A DNA stretch of 14,570 nucleotides, taken from positions 1 to 14,570 of the forward strand of contig JBBQQK010000020.1 of NCBI GenBank assembly GCA_038216025.1. The letters are read 5' to 3'. Positions 1 to 8,337 of this stretch are shown here, in pieces. The notes beneath the pieces were generated by a model. That model did not search any database, was not told the DNA's origin, and saw only the letters and a program-made list of their open reading frames with translations. Position 1 is the stretch's first letter. Each line of letters starts with the position of its first letter. A program made the translations under genes and the position numbers. Source of the stretch: JBBQQK01 sp038216025. GTDB taxonomy: Bacteria; Patescibacteriota; UBA1384; XYA2-FULL-43-10; 1-14-0-10-43-13.

Positions 1-63
1 CTGCTCTCTTAATGAGGCAAGAGTAATTTCAGCTTTTTCTTTTGGGGTAAACTGTTTTTTCAT
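1..63 (-). CDS. IS3-type transposase OrfA, N-terminal fragment (runs off the left edge)
   Basis: The minus strand from position 63 encodes MKKQFTPKEKAEITLASLRE and then leaves the window. This is the typical opening of IS3-family OrfA proteins (an HTH_Tnp_1-type helix-turn-helix that binds the terminal inverted repeats), which commonly begin M-K-x-x-[FY]-[TS]-x-E-x-K-x-x-[IV]. An AAAGG ribosome binding site lies a few bases upstream (about 70-75). Only 21 codons are visible, so it cannot be told whether the element is intact. It lies just downstream of a decayed transposase on the same strand, which suggests repeated insertion here. The family call rests on a short stretch. Confidence 0.6.
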   Translation of the reverse strand, partial: MKKQFTPKEKAEITLASLREQ

Positions 64-123
64 TTTGGTAACCTTTCTAGCCCAGATATTACCACCATTT
101 TCTATCTAATACACCTGTCTAGA

Positions 124-310
124 TTATTGGTACCAGTATAAGCTTCCGTCTTCAAGCTTCTTTACTTTGCCATTATCAAATCTATTAAACCATTTGTAAA
201 AGGTCTTAGGAGCGATACTAAAATGCTTAGCTGTAAGATAAGCATCGTGGCTACTGTACTGGCAGAGTACGTCGGTAACAACTTTTGTTGTTTTCCTAGT
301 GTAACTTCAA
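124..310 (-). pseudogene. Transposase helix-turn-helix fragment
   Basis: One minus-strand frame reads DAYLTAKHFSIAPKTFYKW and continues FNRFDNGKVKKLEDGS before a TAA at 124-126. This is a recognisable N-terminal helix-turn-helix of IS481/IS3-like transposases (the S-x-x-T-F-Y-[KR]-W signature followed by a 'G...LEDGS' linker). The frame is open upstream only to a TGA near 310, has no credible start and no catalytic domain after it. It partly overlaps, in another frame, the 3' end of the integrase fragment at 259-558. Finding an N-terminal domain downstream of a C-terminal one means rearranged or nested remnants. It is not expected to be functional. Confidence 0.6.
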
Positions 311-558
311 GGTACTCAATCGATGTTTGGTAGTCAAGGCTTTGGTATGGTCTTTCAAAATTGTATTCTTCTAGCTGCTCTGTTAATGCGCTGACAACCG
401 TTGTAAAGTTGCAGTTGTTGAATCTTTCAACCAAAAAATATCCCTTGGACGTTCTTGAACGCGAAAACCAATGAAGAATAATCAGCTATTTCAGTGCCTC
501 CTAAAACTCTGCAAAAACTCCGGCCCATTATCAGTCTGAATATCCAAAATATCGACAT
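259..558 (-). pseudogene. Integrase-core (DDE) transposase C-terminal remnant
   Basis: Fragments in more than one minus-strand frame match the end of an IS481/IS3 integrase core. DIQTDNGPEF (about 530-558) is the motif around the second catalytic Asp. After in-frame stops and a frame change comes a degraded 'HWFSRSRTSK' (normally H.FSRPRTPKDN), then VERFN and a stretch ending YNFERPYQSLDYQTSIEYL, the conserved C-terminal [YW]N..RP[HY]..L.Y.TP.E[YF]. The longest open piece alone (162-434) is about 90 residues. The multiple lesions show this is an inactive relic. It sits directly downstream of the pilin gene ending at 619. Confidence 0.75.
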
Positions 559-618
559 CATAAAAGTTTTAGGAGTAATAAGGTGGTGGAGTCTCAAAGA
601 ATTCCCTTAAACCATCTT

Positions 619-1293
619 TTACCAGCAGAGCGCATTAGGAGTATGTATTTTCCATGCATGAATCCCTGCATTGTTAGTCGGCATCGTCCAATCATCCTGA
701 CAAACACTGTTATTTTCTGGAAGTATTTCTAAAGAATTATTATGACAGGCATCAAAATTTCCAGAGTTGTGATTAGCACACGCACGCCCCTTATCAACTA
801 ACTCTGGTTTTGACAACCAGTCTATTTCCGAGGGACCATGAGTAGCACTATACGTATTGGCGTAGTGAAGAATAAAAGCATAATCAGAACCGTTAGACAA
901 GTAAATATAACAATACAAGTCTTCATCCAAAGAAGTTGCATAGTCTGTCTGGTCAATTTCAGAAGTCATGAGAGGATCACGTGGCAGGCTGGGTAAATAC
1001 TCAGGCACCAATCCGGGAATTACCTCATCAGCAAACTTTGCGCCCCAAGCCTTGCACTCAGATCTATAGGCAGCTTCATTTAATTCCGAATTTGAAGTTA
1101 CAGGGTAGTGATTGTAGTCCTCGTAATATAATCCTAGAGCTGTTTTTACCGAGTCAAAATTCGATATACGCTCCGCATCCCTTGACCTACTTTGAACCTT
1201 CTCGTAAGAAACAAAACCAATAGTCGCCAAAATGGCGATGATGGCTACCACGACCAGTAATTCTATTATGGTGAAACCTTTAGATTTACGCAT
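619..1293 (-). CDS. Type IV pilin-like / pseudopilin protein (Cys-containing)
   Basis: This 224-residue protein begins with a short basic leader (MRKSKG) followed by FTIIELLVVVAIIAILAT, a class III prepilin signal. Cleavage is expected between Gly6 and Phe7, with the conserved Glu at +5 (Glu11). The hydrophobic helix (residues 7-28) anchors it in the membrane and packs into the pilus or pseudopilus core. The C-terminal domain is rich in Asn, Tyr and Asp and holds six cysteines, including one next to the end (ALCW), which could form disulfides outside the cell. The start is supported by an AAGGAGGG ribosome binding site 2-4 bases upstream. No other secretion or pilus genes adjoin it; the gene stands alone between transposase relics and the 16S terminator. 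Major pilin, minor pilin and pseudopilin cannot be told apart. Confidence 0.85.
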   Translation of the reverse strand: MRKSKGFTIIELLVVVAIIAILATIGFVSYEKVQSRSRDAERISNFDSVKTALGLYYEDYNHYPVTSNSELNEAAYRSECKAWGAKFADEVIPGLVPEYLPSLPRDPLMTSEIDQTDYATSLDEDLYCYIYLSNGSDYAFILHYANTYSATHGPSEIDWLSKPELVDKGRACANHNSGNFDACHNNSLEILPENNSVCQDDWTMPTNNAGIHAWKIHTPNALCW

Positions 1294-1315
1294 TTCCCTC
1301 CTTAGTTATATCTCT

Positions 1316-1321
1316 ATTATA
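1316..1321 (-). promoter_or_regulatory. Possible -10 box for the 619-1293 pilin gene
   Basis: Read on the minus strand, TATAAT occurs about 25 bases upstream of the pilin start, within an AT-rich stretch. No good -35 is present at 16-18 bases (the sequence there is T-rich), so this is a tentative call. It would give a very short 5' leader containing the ribosome binding site. Confidence 0.4.
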
Positions 1322-1426
1322 TATCGATAGAAGAAAATATAAAAGGACTTTAAAGGAATTGATTGAGAATGTTAATAAAGGTTCCTAAGGGAAGAAATTA
1401 ATAAATATCATAGTCTTGCATGCGAT

Positions 1427-1486
1427 AGGATTTCTCGCCTCCATTCATACCGCCCAACGGCGGGTTCTGGATGGATCGAAATGACA
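1427..1486. repeat. REP-like palindromic intergenic element
   Basis: An imperfect nested palindrome. Outer arms are ATTTCTCG (1430-1437) against TCGAAAT (1476-1482). The middle arms TCCAT (1440-1444) and ATGGA (1471-1475) pair, and the inner arms CCGCC (1450-1454) and GGCGG (1459-1463) close on a CAAC loop. The 'GATTTCTCG...CGAAATGAC' ends resemble short palindromic repeats scattered through intergenic DNA of many bacteria. No coding capacity. A genome-wide copy count is needed to call it a true repeat. Confidence 0.5.
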
Positions 1487-1523
1487 AAGCAGTTTATTGT
1501 CAATTCAGTGGCAAATCACATAC

Positions 1524-1549
1524 AAAAAAACCGCCATAAGGCGGTTTTT
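1524..1549 (-). terminator. Intrinsic terminator of the 16S rRNA transcript (potentially bidirectional)
   Basis: The arms AAAAACCGCC (1526-1535) and GGCGGTTTTT (1540-1549) form a 10-bp stem around an ATAA loop. On the minus strand the hairpin is followed by a run of T (complement of A1524-1530), as expected for a Rho-independent terminator. The same sequence also works on the plus strand. It lies about 50 bases beyond the pre-16S processing stem and separates the rRNA from the pilin gene. Confidence 0.9.
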
Positions 1550-1596
1550 CTATCTGTACAATCTGTAAATCATGTGGAAATCTGTACATCAGTATA

Positions 1597-1627
1597 GTTC
1601 TTTTGCAACTAACTAGTGATAAGCACG
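1597..1627 (-). other. 3' half of pre-16S rRNA processing stem
   Basis: This 31-base segment is the reverse complement of 3301-3331 apart from three positions. In the RNA that gives 28 Watson-Crick pairs, one G-U pair and two mismatches (A-C and A-G). It brackets the 16S gene, matching the RNase III substrate stem that bacteria form around pre-16S rRNA. It starts about 80 bases beyond the mature 3' end. Confidence 0.88.
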
Positions 1628-1709
1628 CACGGAATCATTATTTCCGAAGAACGGATTTAATGATCGACCATATTTCACTCTGAATTAACAGAGGAAATTG
1701 TCCTTTTAG

Positions 1710-3167
<1,458 letters not shown>

Positions 3168-3300
3168 GACACATCAGAATAAATTCTAATGTGGGTCAAG
3201 AGAAAATTGATAATTGCTCAATTTTGTTTTATGAGTGTATAAAAAATTCTCAAAGAATTGAAGTTCCACAGCACTATTTCTAGCGTTGCGAAACAAGTGG

Positions 3301-3331
3301 CGTACTTATCACTATTTAGTTGTAAAAGAAC
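3301..3331 (-). other. 5' half of pre-16S rRNA processing stem, with boxA-like sequence
   Basis: Pairs with 1597-1627 across the 16S gene (see that entry). Its outer end reads CGTTCTTTTACAA on the minus strand, which resembles the boxA antitermination signal (E. coli TGCTCTTTAACA, B. subtilis TGTTCTTTG). That would suit binding of NusB-S10 on a leader RNA, but the boxA reading is only a resemblance. Confidence 0.85.
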
Positions 3332-3394
3332 GATTTTAAACACAGATAAAAAATTTCCCCTTTTCTTTTGCGCTCATTTTTAATCTGTATCTCG

Positions 3395-3423
3395 ATATTA
3401 CATAAAAATATTGACTTTGTCAA
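3395..3423 (-). promoter_or_regulatory. Strong rRNA promoter (TTGACA - 17 bp - TAATAT)
   Basis: On the minus strand a perfect -35 TTGACA (3418-3423) and a -10 TAATAT (3395-3400, one mismatch to TATAAT) are separated by exactly 17 bases. Transcription would start near 3388, giving a leader of about 220 bases before mature 16S. It lies only 23 bases beyond the stop of the NIF3-like gene, so the rRNA unit does not need read-through from the protein genes upstream. Confidence 0.85.
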
Positions 3424-3445
3424 CAATCTAAGCGACAAAAAACAA

Positions 3446-4399
3446 CTAATTTCTTGAGAAGCGCAAAAGACCGGAACAAGGCACTATTTCAACACCCTTT
3501 TTCTCCAATTCATCCAGAAACAAGTTCATCCCCAGTGAGTCTGAAGCGATATGCCCAGCAATCACAATATTAAGGAAATGTTTGCTTGCTTCTTCTCTTG
3601 ATTTCTCAGAAACATGCATATCGATTATAGTACCTATCCCGTAATGAGCCATTCTTTCGTAAATTTTTTCTGAACCGGAAGTTCCCCCCGTCATGCCTAC
3701 GATCATCTTGCCTGGACGAGATTTCTCACTCCCGGAAAATATGACCGGGCCTGCATTCAACTCAGTTGCTTTCTTGTATTCGGGAATTTCTTTTAAACGA
3801 TCAACAATATCACCAATACGTTCTGGCTTCTCCTGACTCAAATAATTTTCCACAAAGTTCCAGACGCTATTGTCAGCCGGAGTGTGAATATTCATCACCG
3901 GTATATCTAAAAGCTTTGCTGCGTCTATTGCTTGATAATGATTGATCGGAGATACTCCGCGCATTACTTGACTGATCCGCTCTTCCATAATTTTTTCCGC
4001 AATATTGTCAGGGATGCCTTTTTGAGTCAAAACTTCAATTTGAATATCCATGACATCATGAAGACTGGCCAAAGCTTTACCCATCGGATGATGTCCGATT
4101 ATCAGATCGATTTTCTTGCCGTTTTTCGATAATTCGTTGGCCAAAAGAACTTCAGCAGAGTCAACATCGATCCCGACAAGCACTCTTTTCACCTCAGTTT
4201 TTGGATCTCCAAAGTGAATTGCTGTATCAGAATAAGGATTTGTCAGTTTATCGGTGTCATATTCTGCTTTTTTCTTCTTGGACAGCTCATCATATTCTTT
4301 TTTCCTCTTGTCCAGATTTTTTTTAACTTTTGTTGCCCCTCGTGGATCGTTTTCTATCCCCTTCTGGATTGCGATATCAAATATTTCCTGAATTTTCAT
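3446..4399 (-). CDS. NIF3-like (NGG1p-interacting factor 3 family) metal-binding protein
   Basis: This 317-residue protein has the spaced metal-binding motifs of the NIF3/YbgI (DUF34) family. There is a His-His pair in GHHPMGKAL (His103-His104), an HTxxD motif (His172-Asp176, in NIHTPADN) and a C-terminal GHIASDSLG segment (His283). The family folds into toroidal oligomers with a two-metal site; its reaction is unsettled, with GTP cyclohydrolase-like or metal-chaperone roles proposed. Residues about 15-50 form a Lys/Glu-rich helical stretch ahead of the first metal motif, longer than in YbgI. The gene starts 25 bases after the upstream pilin and is probably co-transcribed with it. The ribosome binding site is weak (GAGAG). 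No terminator is obvious before the rRNA promoter. Family assignment is fairly secure; function is not. Confidence 0.8.
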   Translation of the reverse strand: MKIQEIFDIAIQKGIENDPRGATKVKKNLDKRKKEYDELSKKKKAEYDTDKLTNPYSDTAIHFGDPKTEVKRVLVGIDVDSAEVLLANELSKNGKKIDLIIGHHPMGKALASLHDVMDIQIEVLTQKGIPDNIAEKIMEERISQVMRGVSPINHYQAIDAAKLLDIPVMNIHTPADNSVWNFVENYLSQEKPERIGDIVDRLKEIPEYKKATELNAGPVIFSGSEKSRPGKMIVGMTGGTSGSEKIYERMAHYGIGTIIDMHVSEKSREEASKHFLNIVIAGHIASDSLGMNLFLDELEKKGVEIVPCSGLLRFSRN

Positions 4400-4424
4400 G
4401 ACAACTCTCTAAAGTTTAATAGTA

Positions 4425-4907
4425 TTATGGCGTCGTTGGTGTAGGAACATCTTCTTTGCCGGTTATTTTTTTAACACTCAAAGTGGTAATATCCAAAGGT
4501 TTTGGATCGAAAGTAGCCTTGATGGCATAATCAGCGAAATTTTTTATATCATGATAGTACAAAGGCGCTCGGCTAGTAGCTTGATAATACACTCCCACGG
4601 CACCGCTTGTCGTATTATTGATGTATTTGTAGACAAAGTCTGAGGTTGGAGGAGTCGGCCAAGTATTGATCAAACCTTCAGTTTGGAATTCAGTAGGTAA
4701 TCCGCTATTAACTTCAACAGGATATACTCCGTTGTGACTAATAGCATATACTTTGGTCGCATTGGAGATTTCCTTCATATCCGCCAACACCTTCGTGTAG
4801 TTGGCCCTAGCCCTTGCTCCTGAGACGTTTATTATAACCATGGTCGCTAAGATAGCAATGATAGCTATCACAATCAATAACTCAATTATAGTAAATCCCT
4901 TTTTCAT
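4425..4907 (-). CDS. Type IV pilin-like / pseudopilin protein (Cys-free)
   Basis: This 160-residue protein opens MKKGFTIIELLIVIAIIAILAT, a textbook prepilin signal: basic leader, Gly4-Phe5 cleavage site for the prepilin peptidase, Glu9 at +5, then a membrane helix to about residue 27. The rest is a Thr/Tyr/Asn-rich globular domain ending in a Pro/Thr tail (VPTPTTP). It has no cysteine, unlike the pilin at 619-1293. The start is supported by AAGGAGG just upstream and by an extended -10 box. It lies between clpP and the NIF3-like gene, with no assembly ATPase or prepilin peptidase in view. Pilus subunit and type II secretion pseudopilin are both possible. Confidence 0.87.
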   Translation of the reverse strand: MKKGFTIIELLIVIAIIAILATMVIINVSGARARANYTKVLADMKEISNATKVYAISHNGVYPVEVNSGLPTEFQTEGLINTWPTPPTSDFVYKYINNTTSGAVGVYYQATSRAPLYYHDIKNFADYAIKATFDPKPLDITTLSVKKITGKEDVPTPTTP

Positions 4908-4933
4908 ACACCCTCCTTAAATTCATTTTCTAA

Positions 4934-4942
4934 ATTATACCA
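4934..4942 (-). promoter_or_regulatory. Extended -10 promoter of the 4425-4907 pilin gene
   Basis: The minus strand reads TGGTATAAT (perfect TATAAT plus the TGn extension) 27-35 bases upstream of the pilin ATG. The -35 region is poor, which is usual for extended -10 promoters. Transcription would start near 4927, just ahead of the ribosome binding site. Confidence 0.65.
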
Positions 4943-4974
4943 CAGAAAACTATTGCATGAAAAATTAGTATAAT

Positions 4975-5550
4975 CTAGAGAACTTTATCTATAATGCCAT
5001 AACTTTTAGCTTCTTTGGACCTCATATAATAATCACGATCAGTATCACGCTCGATTATTTCCAATGGTTGTCCCGTATTTTTTGATAATATATGATTCAT
5101 TTCATCTCTGATTTTAAGTATTTCTTCGGCTTGAATCTTGATATCGGCCGCTTGGCCTTGAGTACCACCGAGAGGCTGGTGAATCAATATTCTGGAGTTA
5201 GGAAGGGCAAATCTTTTTTCTTTTTCTCCGCCAGCCAAAAGAAAGGCGGCCATGCTGGCAGCTAAGCCAACACAGATAGTCGAGACAGGCGACTTAATAT
5301 GATTCATCGTGTCGTATATCGCCATGCCGGAATAGACTTCTCCGCCTGGAGAATTTATATAAAGATGAATGTCCTTTTTGTTATCTTCCGAATCCAAAAA
5401 CAGAAGCTGAGCAATAACGATGCTAGCGACATCATCGTTGATTGGCCCTCCTAAAAAAATAATACGATCTTTAAGTAATCGAGAATAAATATCATAGGCA
5501 CGTTCGCCTTGGGCGGTCTTTTCAATCACTGTTGGAATTAAATATGTCAT
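4975..5550 (-). CDS. clpP: ATP-dependent Clp protease proteolytic subunit ClpP
   Basis: This 191-residue protein is full length for ClpP. The catalytic triad is in place: Ser99 in GLAASMAAFLL, His124 in ILIHQPLGG and Asp173 in DTDRDYYM, with spacing equal to mature E. coli ClpP (97, 122, 171). The oxyanion region NSPGGEV (66-72) is conserved. ClpP forms a 14-subunit barrel that degrades unfolded proteins fed by ClpX or another AAA+ partner in the cytoplasm. The usual GQAASM is GLAASM, a mild change. An AAGGAG site lies 7 bases before the ATG, and an extended -10 box lies upstream. No clpX is next to it; trigger factor is two genes upstream, separated by an MFS transporter. Confidence 0.97.
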   Translation of the reverse strand: MTYLIPTVIEKTAQGERAYDIYSRLLKDRIIFLGGPINDDVASIVIAQLLFLDSEDNKKDIHLYINSPGGEVYSGMAIYDTMNHIKSPVSTICVGLAASMAAFLLAGGEKEKRFALPNSRILIHQPLGGTQGQAADIKIQAEEILKIRDEMNHILSKNTGQPLEIIERDTDRDYYMRSKEAKSYGIIDKVL

Positions 5551-5579
5551 TAAAGACTCCTTATTTTGGCTAATGTAAA

Positions 5580-5588
5580 ATTATAGCA
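5580..5588 (-). promoter_or_regulatory. Extended -10 promoter of clpP
   Basis: The minus strand reads TGCTATAAT, a perfect -10 hexamer with the TGn extension, about 30 bases upstream of the clpP ATG. The region before it is T-rich and no TTGACA-like -35 sits at 16-18 bases. It parallels the promoter of the pilin gene that follows clpP, so these genes probably have individual promoters. Confidence 0.65.
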
Positions 5589-5617
5589 TAAAAAAACAAT
5601 AAATCCAGTGTTAATTA

Positions 5618-6871
5618 TTAAGAAGTTGCTTCAAGCGTTCTTTTCGGTTCGCTCCTATAATAAAAGGCGAACAATGTATACAGCATTGACAACAGTGCAA
5701 TAGCGAACATCGTTAGAAACGGAGAGGTCCAGTCGGCGATTACCCCGACAAATAATGACGGCAATGTGGTGGCTAAACGAAGTTGCATCGATGAAAAAGC
5801 AAAGACTCGACCTCTTTTATCTTCATCTGTATTTAAATGCAACAATGTCTGTCCCGCAATTTGGATCATACCTGAGCCATAACCCATTATCACGACAACT
5901 ACGAGCAGAGCCCCGATTGAAAAGGGGAGAAAAGAATAAAACCTATATAAGGAAAACAGCAAAAGTGCGGCTGACGTGACGACGAACCCTTTTTGCATAA
6001 TTGAATCCCCATTGAATTTTTTCTTCCTGGAGAACAAGCCGGCGGACAGCACAAGGCCCAATCCAGCTGGTCCGATGATAGCCGGACCAATATATTCCGG
6101 ATTAATGCCCAAGACCGACTTACCGTAAGCAGGAAGCAACGTAATAAAAACACCCAGCACTGTCCATCCAATAGTTAATTTTATAATTGGCTCTAAGATA
6201 TTTTTGGCATTCTTTAAATAATTCGCTCCCTCTTTCACTTCACCCCAAACATGAGTTATTCCCTTGGCCATATTGATAAGATTAAAAGTTTTCGTCACTT
6301 TCTTGTCAAAATTGCTTGTCTGCCATGTTTTCCAAGTAGCAGCTAAATATAGCAAGGCGCATATTAAAAAAAGCCAAATTGGACCGATTAATTTCAAAAG
6401 CGGTCCCGAGACTGAATATCCGAGAAGCAAAGTAGCATATGTCGTCGTCAAGACGAGGGAATTGGCAGAAATTATCTTTTCCCGTGGTACTAAAATTGGG
6501 ATCGAAGATGATTCAGCCGGTGTAAAAATCTGAGATAAAGCAGAAATAATGAAAATAATTTCAAGAATACCCAGAACATTATTAATCGAAAAAATCAGAA
6601 GGATACAAGTAAATACCCTTAATAAATTGGCAAATAAGAGAATTTTGCGATAATCAACCTTGTCGGCCAAGACTCCGGAAAAGGGACCCAACAAGGCAAC
6701 AGGTAGAGCAGAGGCAATCATCACCAGAGAAATAGAGGTAGTTTTATTGGTCAATTCATATATATGAAGAACCAAGGCGAAAGTTAAAACATTTAAAGCA
6801 ATCTGAGAGAAGACTTGGGATAACCAGATCTTCTTAAAGTCTTCATATTTTAAACTATCAAATATTTTCAC
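5618..6871 (-). CDS. MFS transporter (MFS_3 / EntS-like exporter family)
   Basis: From the chosen start this is a 417-residue polytopic membrane protein with about 12 hydrophobic segments. The MFS motif A between helices 2 and 3 is clear (GPFSGVLADKVDYRK, approximately residues 67-81), and a related RGRVFAF segment follows the central part. The family pumps small molecules out by proton antiport; the substrate cannot be read from sequence. The frame is open up to an ATG at 6958, but I prefer the GTG at 6869-6871. It has a good GGAGGG site 3-4 bases upstream, and the protein then begins VKIFDSLKYEDFKKIW, typical for this family, whereas the extra 29 residues look like untranslated leader. It splits the usual tig-clpP neighbourhood. 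Confidence 0.85.
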   Translation of the reverse strand: MKIFDSLKYEDFKKIWLSQVFSQIALNVLTFALVLHIYELTNKTTSISLVMIASALPVALLGPFSGVLADKVDYRKILLFANLLRVFTCILLIFSINNVLGILEIIFIISALSQIFTPAESSSIPILVPREKIISANSLVLTTTYATLLLGYSVSGPLLKLIGPIWLFLICALLYLAATWKTWQTSNFDKKVTKTFNLINMAKGITHVWGEVKEGANYLKNAKNILEPIIKLTIGWTVLGVFITLLPAYGKSVLGINPEYIGPAIIGPAGLGLVLSAGLFSRKKKFNGDSIMQKGFVVTSAALLLFSLYRFYSFLPFSIGALLVVVVIMGYGSGMIQIAGQTLLHLNTDEDKRGRVFAFSSMQLRLATTLPSLFVGVIADWTSPFLTMFAIALLSMLYTLFAFYYRSEPKRTLEATS

Positions 6872-6997
6872 AAGCCCTCCGCTATAAGTCGTAATTTGCA
6901 GATATATAAAAGGATTTTGGTGGATCATACCGGACCGCATACGCCACATCTGCTGCATTTTTAATAGTACACTGCTTCAAAATAATCGGATAAATGG

Positions 6998-8218
6998 TTA
7001 TTTCTTCGTTGCTATCTTGATAAGATGATCTAACGCCTTTTGGGCATTTTCTTGTTTATTAGGATCAAGTTTGAGTTCCTCGATAATCTTTCCGAGCAAA
7101 AGACCAACCTTAATGTTCTTTTCTGCTTGAGGAGTCATGTCTTTTTTCAACTCCTCTGAAGTTTTCTTCATACTAGAAATATAACGCTCGAAATCAAGTC
7201 CCTGTTTCTGCAACTGTCCGGCATACTCCGAGAGCATTCTGGCAGTTTCTTTTTCTATCAAAGCCTGTGGTATTTCCGCTTCCAGAAGCGGTAAGGCCTT
7301 ATCGAGAACTTTTGTTTCTATTTGATGCTTAAATTCATATTTATACTCTTCTTCGAGATTTTTTTTAATTGCGGCTTTCAACTCTTGTGGGTTTTTATGG
7401 CCAAATTTTTCAGCAAAAATATCATCGACTTCTGGATATTGAATTGTTTTCAATGCTATAAGCTCAATTTTAAACTCAGCTTCTTTATCGGCATACTCTT
7501 TACCGTGATAATCTTTTGGAAATTTGATCTTAAATTCCTTCTTCTCCCCTACTTTCATTCCGACAATGTGGTCCTCAAAACCAGGAATAAGTGTATTTTC
7601 ACCGATAATAATCGGGTGATTTTTTGAACACATTGCGTCAATCCGGACCTTTTTCAGCATTCCTTCAAAATTGATTTCAGCATGATCGCCCTTTTCAGCG
7701 GCGCCTTCTTTGTCGATGAATGTAGCTGCTTGTTTTTTGAAATGATTCAAAACCTTCTCAACATCTTCTTCGGTTGCCTTTTGTGGTTCGCTTTGCTCAA
7801 CTTGTATATTTGAATAATCTTTTAATTTTACTTCAGCGATAAATTCAACTTCCGCCTCGTATTCCAATGCCGCTCCAATTTCCTCTGCAGTTAAACCGAA
7901 ATTTGGATACTTGTTTATTACAATCTTCGGCGCCGATACCACGTTCAATTTATGTTCAACAACAGTTTTAAAATAGCTGGAATTGATAGCAAGATCAATT
8001 GCCTCAGAAAGCAATCTTGAATGGCCAATCGCTGCTTCTGTTATAGTGCGAGGCGCTTTCCCTGGCCTGAAACCATCGATTTTAATACCGGGGGCCAATT
8101 TATTGTACGCATCATTAAAAAATTCAACCAATTCTTTTGGCTCAACAGATATTTTTAATTTTGCTACTGTCTTGCTTTTTTCTACTTTGATATCCATCTT
8201 GAAATTCTTTCCATTCAT
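6998..8218 (-). CDS. tig: Trigger factor (ribosome-associated chaperone / prolyl isomerase)
   Basis: This 406-residue protein has the three trigger-factor parts in order. The N-terminal ribosome-binding domain carries the signature GFRPGKAP (residues 49-56) that contacts ribosomal protein L23. An FKBP-type prolyl isomerase domain spans about 165-257 (GDHAEINFEGML..., IPGFEDHIVGMKVGE). A helical C-terminal chaperone domain covers about 258-406 and ends in a Lys-rich tail. It is somewhat shorter than E. coli Tig (432). It binds nascent chains at the exit tunnel. Two starts are possible: the ATG at 8218 used here, or Met8 (8197), which is preceded by GGAAAG and gives the more typical opening MDIKVEKSK. 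It is separated by about 120 bases from the PfkB gene upstream, so it may have its own promoter, though I see no convincing one. Confidence 0.95.
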   Translation of the reverse strand: MNGKNFKMDIKVEKSKTVAKLKISVEPKELVEFFNDAYNKLAPGIKIDGFRPGKAPRTITEAAIGHSRLLSEAIDLAINSSYFKTVVEHKLNVVSAPKIVINKYPNFGLTAEEIGAALEYEAEVEFIAEVKLKDYSNIQVEQSEPQKATEEDVEKVLNHFKKQAATFIDKEGAAEKGDHAEINFEGMLKKVRIDAMCSKNHPIIIGENTLIPGFEDHIVGMKVGEKKEFKIKFPKDYHGKEYADKEAEFKIELIALKTIQYPEVDDIFAEKFGHKNPQELKAAIKKNLEEEYKYEFKHQIETKVLDKALPLLEAEIPQALIEKETARMLSEYAGQLQKQGLDFERYISSMKKTSEELKKDMTPQAEKNIKVGLLLGKIIEELKLDPNKQENAQKALDHLIKIATKK

Positions 8219-8337
8219 TATTTAAACAATAACTATCCTATCAGAAAAAATTGAAATTTAAAAGGTAAGGGCTAACAATAGTATTGTCACCCAACAAATC
8301 ATTTATTGTACATGCCATCGCCTTCAATTATATCGCG

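Larger units (their letters stand above)
1294..1709. other. Non-coding stretch between pilin gene and 16S rRNA
   Basis: I see no protein or tRNA gene here. It holds, in order, the presumed pilin promoter, a palindromic repeat (1427-1486), a terminator (1524-1549), three loose copies of ATCTGTA (about 1552-1586), the 3' half of the pre-16S stem (1597-1627) and the trimmed 3' trailer of the rRNA. In particular there is no internal transcribed spacer with tRNA-Ile/Ala and no start of a 23S gene. Confidence 0.8.

Noticed and set aside
1552..1588. Three copies of ATCTGTA as a possible operator or short array
   Set aside because: Copies are unevenly spaced and only 7 bases long in AT-rich DNA; chance is a sufficient explanation.
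6872..6997. Possible tRNA-like fragment (GGTCCGG...GATCCACCA on the minus strand)
   Set aside because: No acceptor, D or anticodon arms can be paired with it, and the T-arm lacks the TTCRA loop.
8226..8337. Promoter for trigger factor
   Set aside because: A TATAAT occurs at 8326-8331 on the minus strand, but the nearest -35-like TTGAAC is 19 bases away inside the upstream gene; evidence too thin to list.
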